This document shows positions 12,261 through 26,000 of a DNA stretch of 64,000 nt, one piece after another (the first letter of the stretch is position 1; each line of letters begins with the position of its first letter). The stretch covers positions 213,405-277,404 of the forward strand of contig CAADRB010000080.1 of NCBI GenBank assembly GCA_900708905.1, in the 5' to 3' direction. The notes under the pieces were generated by a model that was not told where the DNA came from, ran no database searches, and saw only the letters and a list, made by a program, of their open reading frames with translations. The DNA is from Hymenolepis diminuta (taxonomy: Eukaryota > Platyhelminthes > Cestoda > Cyclophyllidea > Hymenolepididae). A program made the translations under genes and the position numbers.

Positions 12261-14653
12261 AGATAATTCGTTCTATGAGGAGTCATCTAGCATTTAGCAT
12301 TTTTTTAGCATTACTCTTAAGTTAACTTTATTTAGGAATGACTCAAAGTGTACATGACCGCATCTGGATGGATAATGATTAGTGGCTGAGATGTGTTGAG
12401 TGGAGTCAAAATGTTTTCCTTACATCCATTCCAAGTTAGCGATGTTATTTTAGTTATTATTAGGCCGAATAATCCGCAACTTAGAGTCCAATATTAAAGT
12501 CTAAAAAACAGGAAAATGAAACCATAAATAGATTTCGCATTAAGATAAAAGCGACAGTTGAGAATAGGCCCATCTCGAGTGACTAAAAGCTCTTATAAAT
12601 ATAATATTAAGATGGAAGTGTTGCAATCATCCATTCTTTAAACTTGCGCAATTTCGGAAGTTAGCTTTCTTCTGGGATCAAGCGAATAAGGGCTGGATTG
12701 CGGAAAATAAGCCTATGAAATAACAGAAAAATTCTGATTTCCATTCATGAAAATCAGTGAAGTTGACACTCCAATTGTTTTGACAACTAACCTCCGACAA
12801 AAGTGAACTCCTCAAGTATTCTGATGATGTTAAGGGCAAAGTGGCACAAAATGCAACTCACACTCCAAAGATAACTTTACTTTTCAAGAAAGTAATCTTC
12901 GCATTTTACTTCCTTCTCCATTCAATAACTGTAATATTTAAAGCTATACATCCTTATGTCCTTATCGTATTTGCAATTTTAAAATTAGTCATTTTTATTT
13001 GATCATACATTCTTAAAAATAATTTCAAATTTAAAATGTAACTAATATTGAAAGAGTAATAATACATTGTAATAATGTTTATTTCTGTAGGATATGTCTG
13101 CCTACAAGTACCACCCACCTGGCTGGCTATGTTGCTCGTTTAGTCTACTTCCAATGCCTCAGTAGCAGAGTGTTCGGTAATTTACATATTAATTGGTAAT
13201 ACTTTGTTCCTCCTTTGGTAGCATGTTTGCATCGTGACTCCTAGCAATGCACGTATTTCCCTTTCATGATCGACTAATCTTCTATTCACCTTCAACAGTA
13301 ACCAGCATTGTATCACAACAGTGTGGAGACAATGAGCAAAAGTGTACTTCCTATTTCGTCATAGTAATTTTAGGCTAACAACCAGGAGATAGACCTAGTA
13401 GAATCTAACAGGCGTTCTTAAAATTTTACTTTACGAATCAATGGTAATAATGCTTGAAAAGGGGTAAGACAATGTCGGTGTATTTAAAAAGAATGACATT
13501 TTGAGATGGGACTTGTTCTAGTACGTCGCATAGCATGAGTTCAACAAATCCTGGGAAATCCCTTGAAGTCTAGAATCTGATTACTTGAAGAAACAAGTTA
13601 ACATCGTTATTGAGCTAAATCATCTTTAAGTTTAGAAGGGAATTATGGCTGTAAACAGTCATCCTCTTCAGAGAAAAGATAAAAGGAATAAGTTTACAGT
13701 TTTAAATGCCTAAATGACTGAACAAAACTCACTAGTGAAGATTTGTTTGTCAATTATCAAAACCAGACTCCGCCGAAATCATTTTCGTCAATGAAAGAGC
13801 GTCAGACTTCACCCAAGATTAAAAATTAAAAGAAAATAGATAAACTATTTTCTCGTTAAGAAGCTCTCATAAATGCAAGTTGTCTTCTTTGGTGTATGAA
13901 TAGAAGTAAATGTTATATCTCAAGTCACGTAGAATGTGTCACCTAAGAAATCAGTTCCACTTCTTCTGAAAATTCACAATCTAATACCCATACTACTAGT
14001 TTTTACCAACCACTGTAAGATTGAATATTGAGAGTCTACAGTCTTCAGCTACTAATGGAATTGCCAAATTCACACTGACCAAATACTCTGAGAAAGGCGG
14101 CAATATATGTATTGTAAACGCATTCATTTTTTTCAAATTGAGTCGTTAGAATAGATTAATATAAATATTCTTTGTCCGCTTATTAGCCGAATGCGTTGTT
14201 TTTTTAGTGGTCTTAGTCAATCAAGACCTCTTAACTCACTTTTTCAAGGTCCATGCTTTGTCTCGAGATGAGCGAACCACATTTCATATGGTGTCAGGGT
14301 TACCTGCTATTTTTATCAGCATACATATGAACTCCTGGTATGTAGACGGATAGTCAGAACAAAATTGCCCTCAATCTGTCGGCCAGTTCAGCCGTCATTT
14401 ATAAGAGGAGGTTGTTATTTCAATAAATACTTTTCTTTGAATGAATAAATTGTCTTGAGCTAAGATACCCTAGCTTAATCCCTGAAATATATTAGGTTTG
14501 AGCCAATCGTAGTTTTAGTGATAAAATTTGATACAAGGACCGAATTAGAAATATTCATAGTATATTTATTGCAAGTATAGCGATATACGCAATCAGTCAA
14601 GATTTTTGCACTAAGAAACGTTTTCAGGTCCACTAGGCATAACTAAGATATTA
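12261..14653. other. gene-free stretch
   Basis: AT-rich DNA without a supported gene. A short repeat-like segment (family R4) is annotated separately at 13090-13190. Confidence 0.5.
13090..13190 (+). repeat. short dispersed repeat family R4, copy 1
   Basis: Shares the ordered words CTGGYTGGC, CTACTTCC and AGTAGC with 26515-26640 (+) and with the reverse complement of 32525-32690. Similarity was judged by eye and the ends are uncertain. It is non-coding. Confidence 0.4.
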
Positions 14654-14879
14654 CAGGATGCGTAAGGCATTTGAGGACACTTACTCACTTTTAGAAAAAC
14701 ACAAAATTAAACTGCTAATGGTTGAAACTTATAAATTCTTATAATAAAATAAATAAACATATTATTTACCTAAATTCTATTCTATGTATCCTCCTTCGGC
14801 TTCTATCACTCGCTCAGTTGGAGTCAGAAAGTGATTGACTGCAAGTTTTCTTCAGATCAGGGGGTTTTTACTGATGCCC

Positions 14880-15680
14880 TCCAATCTTCGGGCCGTCGCT
14901 TTCATGAGAGAGGAGGATTTGGTGTTATAGGAATGTGAAAATTAACTTCCTTTTCAACCACGCCCCACCTCGCCCCGCCCCGCCCCACCCCACAGGTAAT
15001 AATCTAAAGGACTATAGCCTGGTGAGTAGTTAGGAAGCCATAAGTTTGTTGCTATTTGACGCTGAAAAATCTCGAACATACAGCCGATCTTGGGTTTTGA
15101 GAACTTTATGGGATGGACCCGAATCTTGTTGGAATCTTTCTCCATTGGCTACGTTGCCTATCCAAGGTGGCTTAACAACAATGCTTTGAAGAGTTTCCAC
15201 ATAGGCAATGCATATGCATCTGCATTGACTCTGAGGTCTTGTGGAAAAAATGGAGGAATCATGATGCACCCCTCCCTCACTGCCCTTCACAATACCGAAA
15301 GCCATCACTATTGCTTGCTGGAAACTTTGTGCCACCACACAAACCCACCCACCAATCATTTCTTCGATTAACTTTTTCACCCTGGTAGAAGTGTTCTTCG
15401 TGAGAGAGAAACCAAGGACACTCCTCATCTTCTTCTAGGTGCTTCAATATCTTTAAGAGTCGTTTTGCACGCATTAAACCGTTCTCTTGAGCTATTTTTG
15501 TCCACATAAACTGATGACCTCGTCTAAGAACGTATGATTTTTGTATCCCGAGTCTTTATGAAGAAGTTCCCTAATATTGTTGTTTCTTCAGACACTTGAA
15601 GATCTTTGGCAAGATGTCGCTCATTGACTTCCCATTATTTTCGTCCAACATGCTATGCCATGCACTCTTCTAACGAACCT
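14880..15680 (-). pseudogene. mariner transposase remnant (DD34D type), frameshifted
   Basis: Three reading frames together carry recognisable mariner transposase blocks. In transcription order these are RAKRLLKILKHLEE and a degenerate form of the FSDEKNF block, then KVNRRND, then GERFQQDSGPSHKVLKTQ, which holds the second catalytic Asp, and finally YSPLDYYLWG, which holds the third. The first catalytic Asp position appears as His in LSHEEHF. Frame changes separate these blocks, and further stops break the N-terminal DNA-binding region (upstream, to about 15900). The gene cannot make a working transposase. The family match is confident; the exact mariner subfamily is not. Confidence 0.85.
14960..14993. 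repeat. C-rich minisatellite (CCCCGC/CCCCAC units)
   Basis: A run of CCCCACCTCG and CCCCGCCCCGCCCC type units directly after the LDYYLWG codons of the mariner remnant. It reads Gly/Arg-rich in the transposase frame and looks like a local repeat expansion after inactivation. Confidence 0.75.
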
Positions 15681-15963
15681 AGATATTTTGAGTGAGTCAG
15701 CTCTTTCTCTTCCTTGTGACGCCCAACTCATTTCAATTGTTTTCATTCAGCAGCTCCATTCCTACTTTGCAAGCGAAAGATGTGGCGACTTGTAGAAATC
15801 TTGCAATTTCGTTTTTATAAACATTATTACAGTGTATCTTTTCGTTTTATTATCCGCCAGTAGTATCCCTCATGAGATCTTCTGATATGAATACATTAAT
15901 TACTATTGGATTAGTTTAAATTTCAAAAAAATAAGTGCCCTCAGATACCTTATGCGTCCTGTA

Positions 15964-16860
15964 TTCTACTTTAAAAAATGGTTCTTTACATCAGTATTTA
16001 TTTGCATCAAAAAATAAATATACAGCTAAAAGTATGATTGGCTGGATTAAATCTCTTCCCCTTTTAACGATGATGAAATTGAATTCAGAACGCTAACCAC
16101 CCATTAATTAAGTGTCGTAAGCCCAAATTCAAACATTCAAATGGAATAGGGTCTTTAATGATCTCGACGATCCGTCCTACTTTTTATCACTTAATGGAGT
16201 TACTATTTATCGATTTCAGTTAGTTTCTCACAATTATAAATTGTAGATATGTTTGTCCTACTGTGAATCACAATATAAAGATAATATGCTTTTATTCCTA
16301 ATGAGCGTTATCAACTGCGCTATGTCCTAATGATCTAAGTTTTAAATTTCACAATTTGATTTTTGGTTCCTGGGTTAGTACGTCTGCGGTGTTCAGAACT
16401 TATTGATCAGCTCATGCCATTCATTGAAAGCTCATGCCGTCCATTTTTGCCATTTAAGAATAGCAAGCTGATACTTGTTAAGAGATAAAAAATTATCTTA
16501 CTGTCTTTACGAGCCATTTAATCAGGGAGAATTGGTACAATTTGTAAGTAATATCCTTCAAAACGCTAGTAATTATTAGTAAGGTTCGTTTTCTTTCACT
16601 GTCAAGTAAGTAGTAACAGTTTGTTTCTATACACCAATATAGTAGCACATTTTCTGCAATCATTTTATTAATCCTTTTACATTCATTCAAAAAAAATATT
16701 TTGAATTTATTTAAGAATGTTTATTTTGATTGCACTTTCTCTTTAAAGTAATCACCCGAGTTAAAATTTTGTTCTCGGAAAATAATCATTATACTACATA
16801 GTCTTTATTATATTATTAATTCCTATTTGAAATTTAATACAATTGTTGTTACCCGATCAA
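15964..16860. other. gene-free stretch upstream of MAN2B1
   Basis: AT-rich DNA between the mariner element and the MAN2B1 promoter region. No supported feature was seen. Confidence 0.5.
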
Positions 16861-16861
16861 C

Positions 16862-17024
16862 GGGGCGTGGTGTCGTTAGCACATCAGTTTGAATCTAGCA
16901 CGCGCGTACTTAACGCTTAAACCTGATTGGCCAAGCATTTTACAAGTCTCTGAATGGATGTTGTTATGCAATAATAAGGCGAGAATTTGTGATTAGACAT
17001 AATCTTAGTTTGATTTACGGTGAT
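16862..17024 (+). promoter_or_regulatory. MAN2B1 promoter / 5' region
   Basis: A locally GC- and CpG-richer patch in AT-rich DNA just before the MAN2B1 start. It contains the GC/KLF-type box GGGGCGTGG (16862-16870), an inverted CCAAT box (ATTGG, 16926-16930) and CpGs around GCACGCGCGTAC. A splice-acceptor-like AATCTTAG ends at about 17008, which could be a trans-splicing acceptor. No TATA box is evident. Confidence 0.45.
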
Positions 17025-20000
17025 ATGAGATTGCACATCGGGCTCTGGTTACTTGTACTCCTTCTCCTAGTTTTCGCAGGCGGCGAAGAATGTGGATATT
17101 CCCTATGTCCCCCTACCAAAGACGATCACATAAATGTTCATATCATTCCACATACTCATGACGATGTTGGATGGTTGAAAAATATCGATCAGTATTACTT
17201 TGGTGATGCAAACTTTTATCAAACAGCTGCGGTTCAATACATTCTAGACTCTGTCATACATGCATTGGCTTTAAATCCTAACAGAAAGTTCACTTACGTT
17301 GAAATGGCATTCTTTGAGCGCTGGTGGCGGCTTCAGACTCCAGCTATGCAAGAAACAGTTCATAAGTTGGTTAAAAATGGTCAGTTGGAATTCGCTCTTG
17401 GTGGATGGTCCATGAATGATGAAGCCGTCGTTCACTACAGTGACTCAATTAATCAACTAACGCGTGGTCTGGCGTTTCTCAATGCCACTTTTGGGGAATG
17501 TGGTCGACCTAGAGTTGCCTGGCAGATTGATCCCTTTGGACACGCTCGACAACAAGCTCGAATATTCACGGAAGGTGGCTTTGATGGGGTGTTTTTCCAG
17601 CGCATGGATTACCGGGAAAAACGTCAACGATTGGAAGAAAAGACAATGGAAGTTCTTTGGAAGGTGGATCCGACAAATAATAAGAGCTCTCTTTTTACTC
17701 ATATGCTCTACCAAAGTTACTGTTCACCACCAGGATTCTGTTTTGACGCAAAATGTGATGATCCGCCGATGATTGTCGATCCCTTAGCTACTAATTACAA
17801 TGCCCCTCAGAGGGTTAGCCAGTTCCTTGAGTATGTAAGGACAGTCTCATCGAGCTACGCTACAAACCACATCTTTGTACCAATGGGTTGTGATTTCACT
17901 TATGAGAATGCTAACTTAAACTACATTAATATGGATAGGCTAATTGAACATGTGAATGCCCAGCAGCAAAAAGAAAGATCTTACAGGACCTTCCGGTTAC
18001 CGGAAATCACGATGCCTGTCAATCTACTCTATTCCAGTCCGACTTGCTATACCAAAGCTGTGAATGAAGCCTTTAAGAAGCAGGGCACGATACCCCAAAG
18101 GGACGGGGATTTCTTCCCTTACGCTAGTGCTCCGAACACCTTCTGGACGGGATTTTATACCAGCAGGCCTACACAAAAGCGCATGGTTCGAGAAGCATCG
18201 TCGTTGCTAGCAACTTGTGAACAGGTTAGTAACACCTCGCGTTTTATTTTTATCTCCCATGAGTAAGAAAATGCGATCTTTACGTAATCGCAAATGTCGA
18301 AATATTCAAATTCCTAATTTAAAATTTGCATTTATTTTACTTTAACTCATCAAATGAGAAAAACATTATAAATTAGTATATGATCAAATAGATTCCCTTT
18401 GTTGAAAGTTGCCAACATTTGTTTAGAATCTTTGTTTTTTAAATAGTAATTTGTCTAATTTTGTTTTGGCTATTTTCAATTCCTATTCAGATATCACGTC
18501 GAGCAGAGTGCTTTTTTAGTTTCGATGCGCATACATGTGTGTTTAAACAGAAGACAGAAAGTTCTTTTCGTGCAAAAAAGGTCACAGAAAGGCGCTTCCT
18601 ATGTGTCAGAAAAGGTCAGTTTTAATTTAGCAAGAAACCTCCTGGATTGTTAAATTTGCCTAGCTGTTGGTGTTATATAGAATATCTGGATATATGCAGA
18701 ATGGTTAATATGTGCTTATCTTAAAAATTATTTAATTATCGGTTAATTCTGTTATAGATATGGTAAATGAGAAGATTTATTTGAAATGAAATTGTGTACA
18801 TGCCTTTGCCTGCAATTTCATAAATTGTTCGGGGTTAAACATTGTAAGGCTTGTAGTCTTGACCACCTTTGGAACAATTTACTTTCATCTATCCTTCCTT
18901 CAGTAATGAAGGATTATCTCTGCGCTCGAATAACTGGATTTCAAACTTTATGCTGCGCCTATGGCTTGATATGTTCTAAAAAAGTTTTCTTAGGAGTTAA
19001 TATTCTACCACCTTGCAGATGATTCTTTAACTAATCATCCGTGTTAAATCTACTTTTTAAGGTTTATAGGAAACAAGGTGGTTTCTGATCTTTAAATTGA
19101 AATACGAAAAGTGATTTTTATTCTAATTCTAGCTCTCTCTTATTAATAAAAGTAATTGAAGTTGAAAATTAAGGACATCTTTCGAGCATGCAATAATTTT
19201 TAACCACAAATGCAATGTAATGATAGTGGATGAGTGTCAGTGGTCAGCTAATAATTTCCAACTTGCCGACGTATTGAAGCAATTAACGACATTATAAGGA
19301 TACAAGTTTAGTTTACTTACTTTTTGTAGAAGGGAGTTGTCAATAAATTTTTATCACAACTTAAATTTTGTGGCAGTAAGTGATAAGTGCTTTGAGATAA
19401 TTGCCTATTTTAAGATATTTTGAGCTTGTCGTATTGCACTAGGGAATGATGTAGCCGAACTACTGGTAGACAGATACTAAATCTAATTTATTTTTGACAG
19501 AGAAGAGATGAAAATAGAATTCTTGGAACTTGTGTGCTACTAAAGAGGAAGATTCCCAAACCATTCGTTTTTGATGCTCGAGAGATGATGACGTCATGTT
19601 CAAGTTAGAAACTTACCTGCACTTATCCGATGGTAAAATTTTTACCTGCAGTAGATCGATATCAATTTTTTTTCTATTAAGAAGATATATTTATATACGA
19701 TTGGATAGTAGGTAGATCACTGACTGCCTCGTTAGTTACTTCAGTGGTGGTCTGAAATATGTAGGCGCGAGCGTAAAAAAACAATAAGCCATAAATAATT
19801 TACATAATCAACTTCTTTTGAATCTTGCTCATCGAGTGGTGACTTACGCTTCACGAGTGTCGTAAGTATTAGGCGTGTCTACAGTTTTTAAGGTTTGATA
19901 TTCGTCATCTTCGTTATATTTTTTGAAATGTAATTATAAACCAGTTATGAGCAAAGGTCGTATCGGAATATAATGATTCATTTATTTATTAAAACAGTCC

Positions 20001-23000
20001 GACTGATCGTGAACGAAAGATGTTCATTATGCTTACTTTTGTAATAATTAGTGTGAATGTTCGAGGCTTCAGTTGATTTTGCTGTTTATTTAGCTAGCTA
20101 AAAGCACAAAGGACGGGAAGTTCAATGTACCCATAATCCAATTCCTAATTTCCTCATTTTATTTAAACCTTGAAATTGGCTCATTCGTTAATGCACATAA
20201 GCACACATGTTAATACTTTTCCCTTGGTTTGTTGAGTGCGAAGGAGTAAAAACGTTAATTTAGCAAATTTAACTATAAGTCAGATTAAGCATTAAATTAC
20301 AGTCAATTTTGCAAACTCGACGACTAAAATGATGCATTAGAATTGAATTGAGGGACACAGAATTCGGCACACGAATGGTTAAACTAAAACTATGGTGATA
20401 AAAACGCACTTTCTCAAATCCGAGGTTAAGATCTCGATGCTCTTCCAGTCCACATCACCAGATGTGGATGCCCAAATAAAAAGGTTAACTCCGGTCGATA
20501 GGAAGAATAGTAGAATGAGAGTTTGAAGTATAACTCTATGCATTTCCAAAATTACTCTTGATTCGCATCCTCTATGGAAACACTTTGGTTTTTCGTTCAA
20601 CAGGCCATAGTGATATATGTCTCTGTGACTCAAATTCCTATCTGTCATTTCTAGACAAGTTTATCGATTCTATAATTGTCCCGTTTTATTTAAAAGTGCA
20701 TCTGCACCGTCACGTGCGTTCTTGCCTAAGTGCCTCATAAAAACTGTATTTCTATTCACGCACGTGACACATGCTTGTCATCGGCTCGTATGTATCCCTC
20801 TCATCTTCTCCTTGCTTAATCTCTCCCTTACTCTCTCGAATCCTCATCGTGGTTTATTCAATACACTTTGGTCTACGCAACTCGTTGTACCCTACTTTTT
20901 GGAACTGTTGTTTGCTATTGTTACCTGATTGTTATAATCTTGATTTCTTCAATCTGGTTCCGGCCCGTTAATTCCTACAACTTGGTAATTCTTATATTGT
21001 TGACGTCGGATCTTTTTAACTCCTACATTTTGTTACACCAACAAGTTCCTCATAAGGGTGACCCCTGGGTACCCTGTCTCTACCCATTTCCCTTAAACGG
21101 CTTTGGAAGTATTATCCTCAGAATTATTCAAAACTCCTTGATAAGCGACAACAAGACGCTTCTTTTTAAAGGGAGAGGGGGTTAGAGTTTACACCTATCG
21201 ACGGCATCTATATTTATTAACTCATCAATCAGGGATTTCGCAGTTATTTTTCATTAAAAACATATTCCACCTCATTAAATAAATCAACTATTTACAATTC
21301 TTCCCACAGATTGTGTGATTTATGCCCCAGAAATTTCCAATTCCCCCACTCAATGCTAGCCACTCCTTCACCCAAATGCCATATTTGATTGATAGCCAGA
21401 TTTGAAGAGAGGCATATACTGCTGGTTATGCTGAATTATTCACATCCTCTTGGTGCAGGGTTCGTGTAAACAAAACTGGATTGTGCTAATCCAGTCGGTA
21501 ATGAAGAAATAGCAAATGCATAGAGCGATAAAGTTAAATTCATGTTATTTCATCACGTGCCGACGGATTAGGTGATCTTAAATATAAATCCTTTTTCATT
21601 TGGGACGGCTGCTGTGAGACGAGGTCATGGCCATTATGTCTGCTTCGATGTTAGAACTTATTAATTTTAAAATTCTGCAGATATTTTTTTACCGAGGCAT
21701 ATAATTTAGGCTTGAGAATCATAAGCAGTGATGGAAATGGCCAACTGTTACTGCCAATTCGTGGCAAACAAACATTTGCGAGGGTATTTTAGTTCTCTCT
21801 AGAATAGGTGGTAAAGCCTAATATTAAGTCAAATCACATGTAAAATTGGACGGAAAGCAAGTCCACATACAGCACAAGTTTAAGAAATATATACATCCGT
21901 CAAACGCGGTGGTCGTCGTTCACTTCTGCCAAGTCAGAGGTCACGAGATCAGTGCCCGTCGATACACATCGAGTGATGTGGGCGACCAACAGCCCTGGTC
22001 AACAGGAGATGGTGTAATGTGAGTCTCCCATAGGGGCGGATCCAAGATACCTCTTCTCCATCAATTCAAGTCTTGTGAACACTTCCCCTAATGAGTTTGG
22101 AAAGACAGAATTGAGATAATCACCTAACGATGTTATTTATTGAATAATCGTTCATATCTTTGCAAGAAGATTGACTGAAAGAAAATTTTAAGACTCAATA
22201 TTCTTAAATGTCATAAGTTTGGCGTTTATTGTTGACGTCTTTATAAGGATAGAAAAGGCGCCATTATTTCTTTTTGTCAAGCAAATCCTAAATGCCCCAA
22301 TCACAACGCGAACATGTACGGAAACTTTTTAGTAAAAAAACAAGTAATAATATGATATCTTTGTATAATTTATTTTGCTATCATGAAAATATCAACTAGA
22401 TGCTCTAGGATTCGTGTTACTTCAACCTATGATGTTACAGAATATCCTTTTCTCAAACCCTCGCGCATAATTTCTCTTTCCTTAATATCACAATCATTAT
22501 GGCAGGGGTTAGGGATTGGAGTATTTAGTTGAAAATAATAACTTGGTTTTTATTGTATCCTTTGTTTATTTATAATTCGAATGTTCAGTAAACATTATGA
22601 TCGTACGGTTTCACCTAACATATATCTGGCAAGTTTTATTAGATCAAATATTATAAAAACATTCAACTAATATAAGCACTTTCATCAAAATAATGACTCC
22701 ATAGAAGAAGCAGGGAATAAGTCGGGCCATCTAAAGCTCTTATTTAATTTTATCCTGGAATCACGTTTTCTCAGTGGATGTATTTCAATGTCTCATGTTC
22801 TAAAATTTCATATTTCAGGGTTCAAGCCCTGGATATTTTAATTAACCCTTGGCCTCGCAGCTCCGAGTTTTTTGAATGGTACCCTAAACTGAGTGCTTTA
22901 TCAGGTTTTTTCAATTCATTTGCACCAACTTAGAGTAAAGAACAAATAGACAAGATCAAAGGGAAAATTTTCTTCCTAATAGAACTCCCTAGAGCACAAT

Positions 23001-26000
23001 GCAAACATTAATCTAATACCATCATGAAAATGCTATGTGATTAATAACTCAAATAATATTAATTGATACTAAAATACTATGATCTTAATCAAGTCATTTC
23101 TTTATTACCTGATAAAAGTGAGGTATCGATGTTTTATCTGATAAGAGGAAGGTTACTTAAAACTTTACAGAAGATTATCAATTTTTCAAAGCGAAAGAAC
23201 TGTTTAAAATTTTTTTAAAGAAAATCATGATCTGCTTAATGTATGTCCGTATATCATTATTGACAATAGATATCATAAGAGCCTAAATTATTATGCAAAC
23301 GGCACTACTCCTTTTATTGTTAAATAAAACTAACTACATTCATTCCGTTTTCATTTCTTCAAAGTCATATAAAAGCATACAGTGGGATTTCTGTTCTGTC
23401 AGCAGAACATGAACACGAACTCTGCAGATACCCTTGACAAAACTACTTCTGCTGACGCTATACAAGTTAATCTTTTCATCCCATGCGAAACGCATTAATA
23501 TTCTCCTTCGTATTTTTCTATCAAGGGCATATCTTTTGCTGTTCCTTAAAATTGACACTCGCAGACAGTACAGGAATTTTCATTGTATTGATAATCTCTT
23601 GTTATTTTATTTTGAAATCATAAGCAGGCATATCATGCATAGGGTTGAGAATTTGATAGCTTTATTCAAGATGAAGATGTACGCGAAAAATGTAGTCACA
23701 AGAATTCATTAACTTTTCGCCAAAGACGTAATTTTAGACTCCAAAAGGGAAATGGCTATTTACTAACAGCTAACGTTAAGTATCCAACACCTCTTTTTCG
23801 CGGTTAGCTTTAACGAGTTTATTCTTTGGCATTTAATTTAATTTGGATAATTAATTTCATAATAAATGCTCTTACTTTCCTTTAACTTGGGCAGTGGATG
23901 GTTTGAATGAAATGATGAAATTTTTGTTTTCCTTTTAAAAAGAATGAAATTCAACCTATGTAACGTTATTTTCTGGCTGGAAATTACAGTTTAGATCTAA
24001 ATGAATGAATGTTAGAATGTAGAAGTGTAGATAAGTTCATAGTTCAAGAAACAATTGCCAATTTCAAGAGATTGGATGATGGCACCACCCACTTTCAGAT
24101 TTATAGGGCTGTAAATTGATGTAAGCTGAGATCTGTATTTTGCATGCATAGCCTTCTGCTAACCAAAAAACTCTCAGAATGATATACGCTTGCATTATTT
24201 TGACATAAATGAGCTCACCAGAGTTTACCCAAGGCAAACTCTAATAATAGTATTTGAACTCTGACAAATTTGAAACTGCTCAGATCGATCCAGATAGAAT
24301 AGGTTTCACTAGATCACGTCCCAGAATATTATAACTGATTTTAATAGTGCTAATAGACAAGAATGTCTTGTGGTTTTAAACAGAGACGTTAGTAGGAAGG
24401 TAAAACTTGGAATGTTTCATAAGCTAAGGATCTAGATGTCTGGACATCATATCACTCTTCCCCAATCGAAGCCGTTAAAGAGATTCAGACCTCAGATCTC
24501 CAGTTTGATTTGATTTCAGGTCTAATCCCCACACCCATTTCATGAGTATAAGTACAGAAATTCTATTTTTATTTTGCAATTATTCAACCATACTCATCTT
24601 GATGTGTTTAATCTTTAAGGACGCTAATATCGTTACTTTTTGGCAAAATGATCTTGCCTTCGTTTTATTTTGGTATGATTAACGTGAAGGATTGGAGTGG
24701 GCTTCAAATGACGTTGATGAATTCTGAAAAATAATATTTGTCTTAGCAATATAGTCGGAAATTAAATTGCTTCATGCAACCGCTTTTATTAATTATTCTA
24801 TATAAAATAAAGGATTATGTATACAAATACAATTTTGTGATAAAGTGCAAAGATAACTATTGAACATCCTTGATAGAAAAATAAATTGCCAATACGCGTA
24901 ACGTCCTTTACAAGGTCGGACATTATTTCCTTCAAATAGGCTCATCTTATGAGACCATGTCTTGGATCCCGTTATCGATATCCAACTCGAAGCAGCTACG
25001 AATTTAAAGATGGCATCTTTCAAACTCCCGATCAAGTGGTTGACCAACTTCGAAGGGCAATGGGCATGATGCAACATCACGATGCAGTAACCGGCACCGA
25101 GAAACAACACGTCTCTGACGACTACCGTCAACGTCTAACAGATGCCATGAAGGGATGCAATCAACTCCTCGGAGCCGTAGCTGACACCCTACTGGGAAAA
25201 AGTTATAGTGTTCAAGGAGGTGGTTTCAGAGCTTGCGAGAACCTCAATGCCTCTGTATGTCCACCACTTACTTCAAAATCTCTCCATCCCGATGCTCTAA
25301 TCGCTGTCTACAATAACCTTGGATGGGATGATATACAGCCATGGCTGCGAGTGCCCCTTTATGCTACCAAGGACCAACTTGATTGGTTGTCCTCCTTCAC
25401 TCTGACAGATTACACCACTGGTGAGACGATACCCTTCCAAGTTGTTTCAGTGCCGCCTCCGATTCTGACACTTCCAGAAAGACGAGTACTTCACCACAAA
25501 GGATCATCTGAATTGGTCTTCAAACCTAATGAAGGTCTTAAACCAGCTGGCTTTACGCTTTATGCACTGAAGGGTGAAGCAAGTGATGGCTATGGGTACG
25601 TTAGCCTTATTCGGATTCCGAATTTTAGATAATACTTATTCATTAGTCATTGAAAGCAGCACTATTTAGCAATTTAAAAAGATAACTATTTTCTTGTTGT
25701 TTATTAACTGGAATATTGAGTGCTAACATAACTTTATAGCGATGCTCAGAAGCGTTATGCTTAGAGGAAGCATTATCCAACTGGAATTTGATCTATCATT
25801 CATTTAGCAAATCTTACAGGTACGGATACAAGCGTCCAGTGAACCAACAACGATTCTCGTTGGAAATCGGGCCAGACAACCTACCACTATTCAGTAGCAA
25901 GGAGGGTCATAGAATAACCATGCGGTTTATGAATTATGACGCAAATTCCTACTACAGACCAACCTCCGGAGCCTATGTTTTCCGAGCTCTTAGTGAGGCC

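Larger units (their letters stand above)
14654..15961 (-). mobile_element. mariner-family DNA transposon, full length but inactive
   Basis: The ends form imperfect terminal inverted repeats of about 30 bp: the left end reads CAGGATGCGTAAGGCATTTG, and the right end is the reverse complement of CAGGACGCATAAGGTATCTG. Each end is flanked by a TA dinucleotide (14652-14653 and 15962-15963), as expected for mariner/Tc1 target-site duplication. The span is 1308 bp, a normal mariner length. The transposase lies on the minus strand but is broken into several frames. The left part carries a C-rich expansion (14960-14993) not expected in a mariner. Confidence 0.88.

Noticed and set aside
15090..15371. 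Plus-strand open frame as a gene
   Set aside because: It is the antisense of the mariner transposase remnant.
16989..17024. Start of MAN2B1 at the GTG (16989)
   Set aside because: It is not an ATG; the ATG at 17025 begins a clean signal peptide.
22810..22840. Possible tRNA T-loop (GGGTTCAAGCCCTGG)
   Set aside because: No acceptor stem, D arm or anticodon arm could be found around it.
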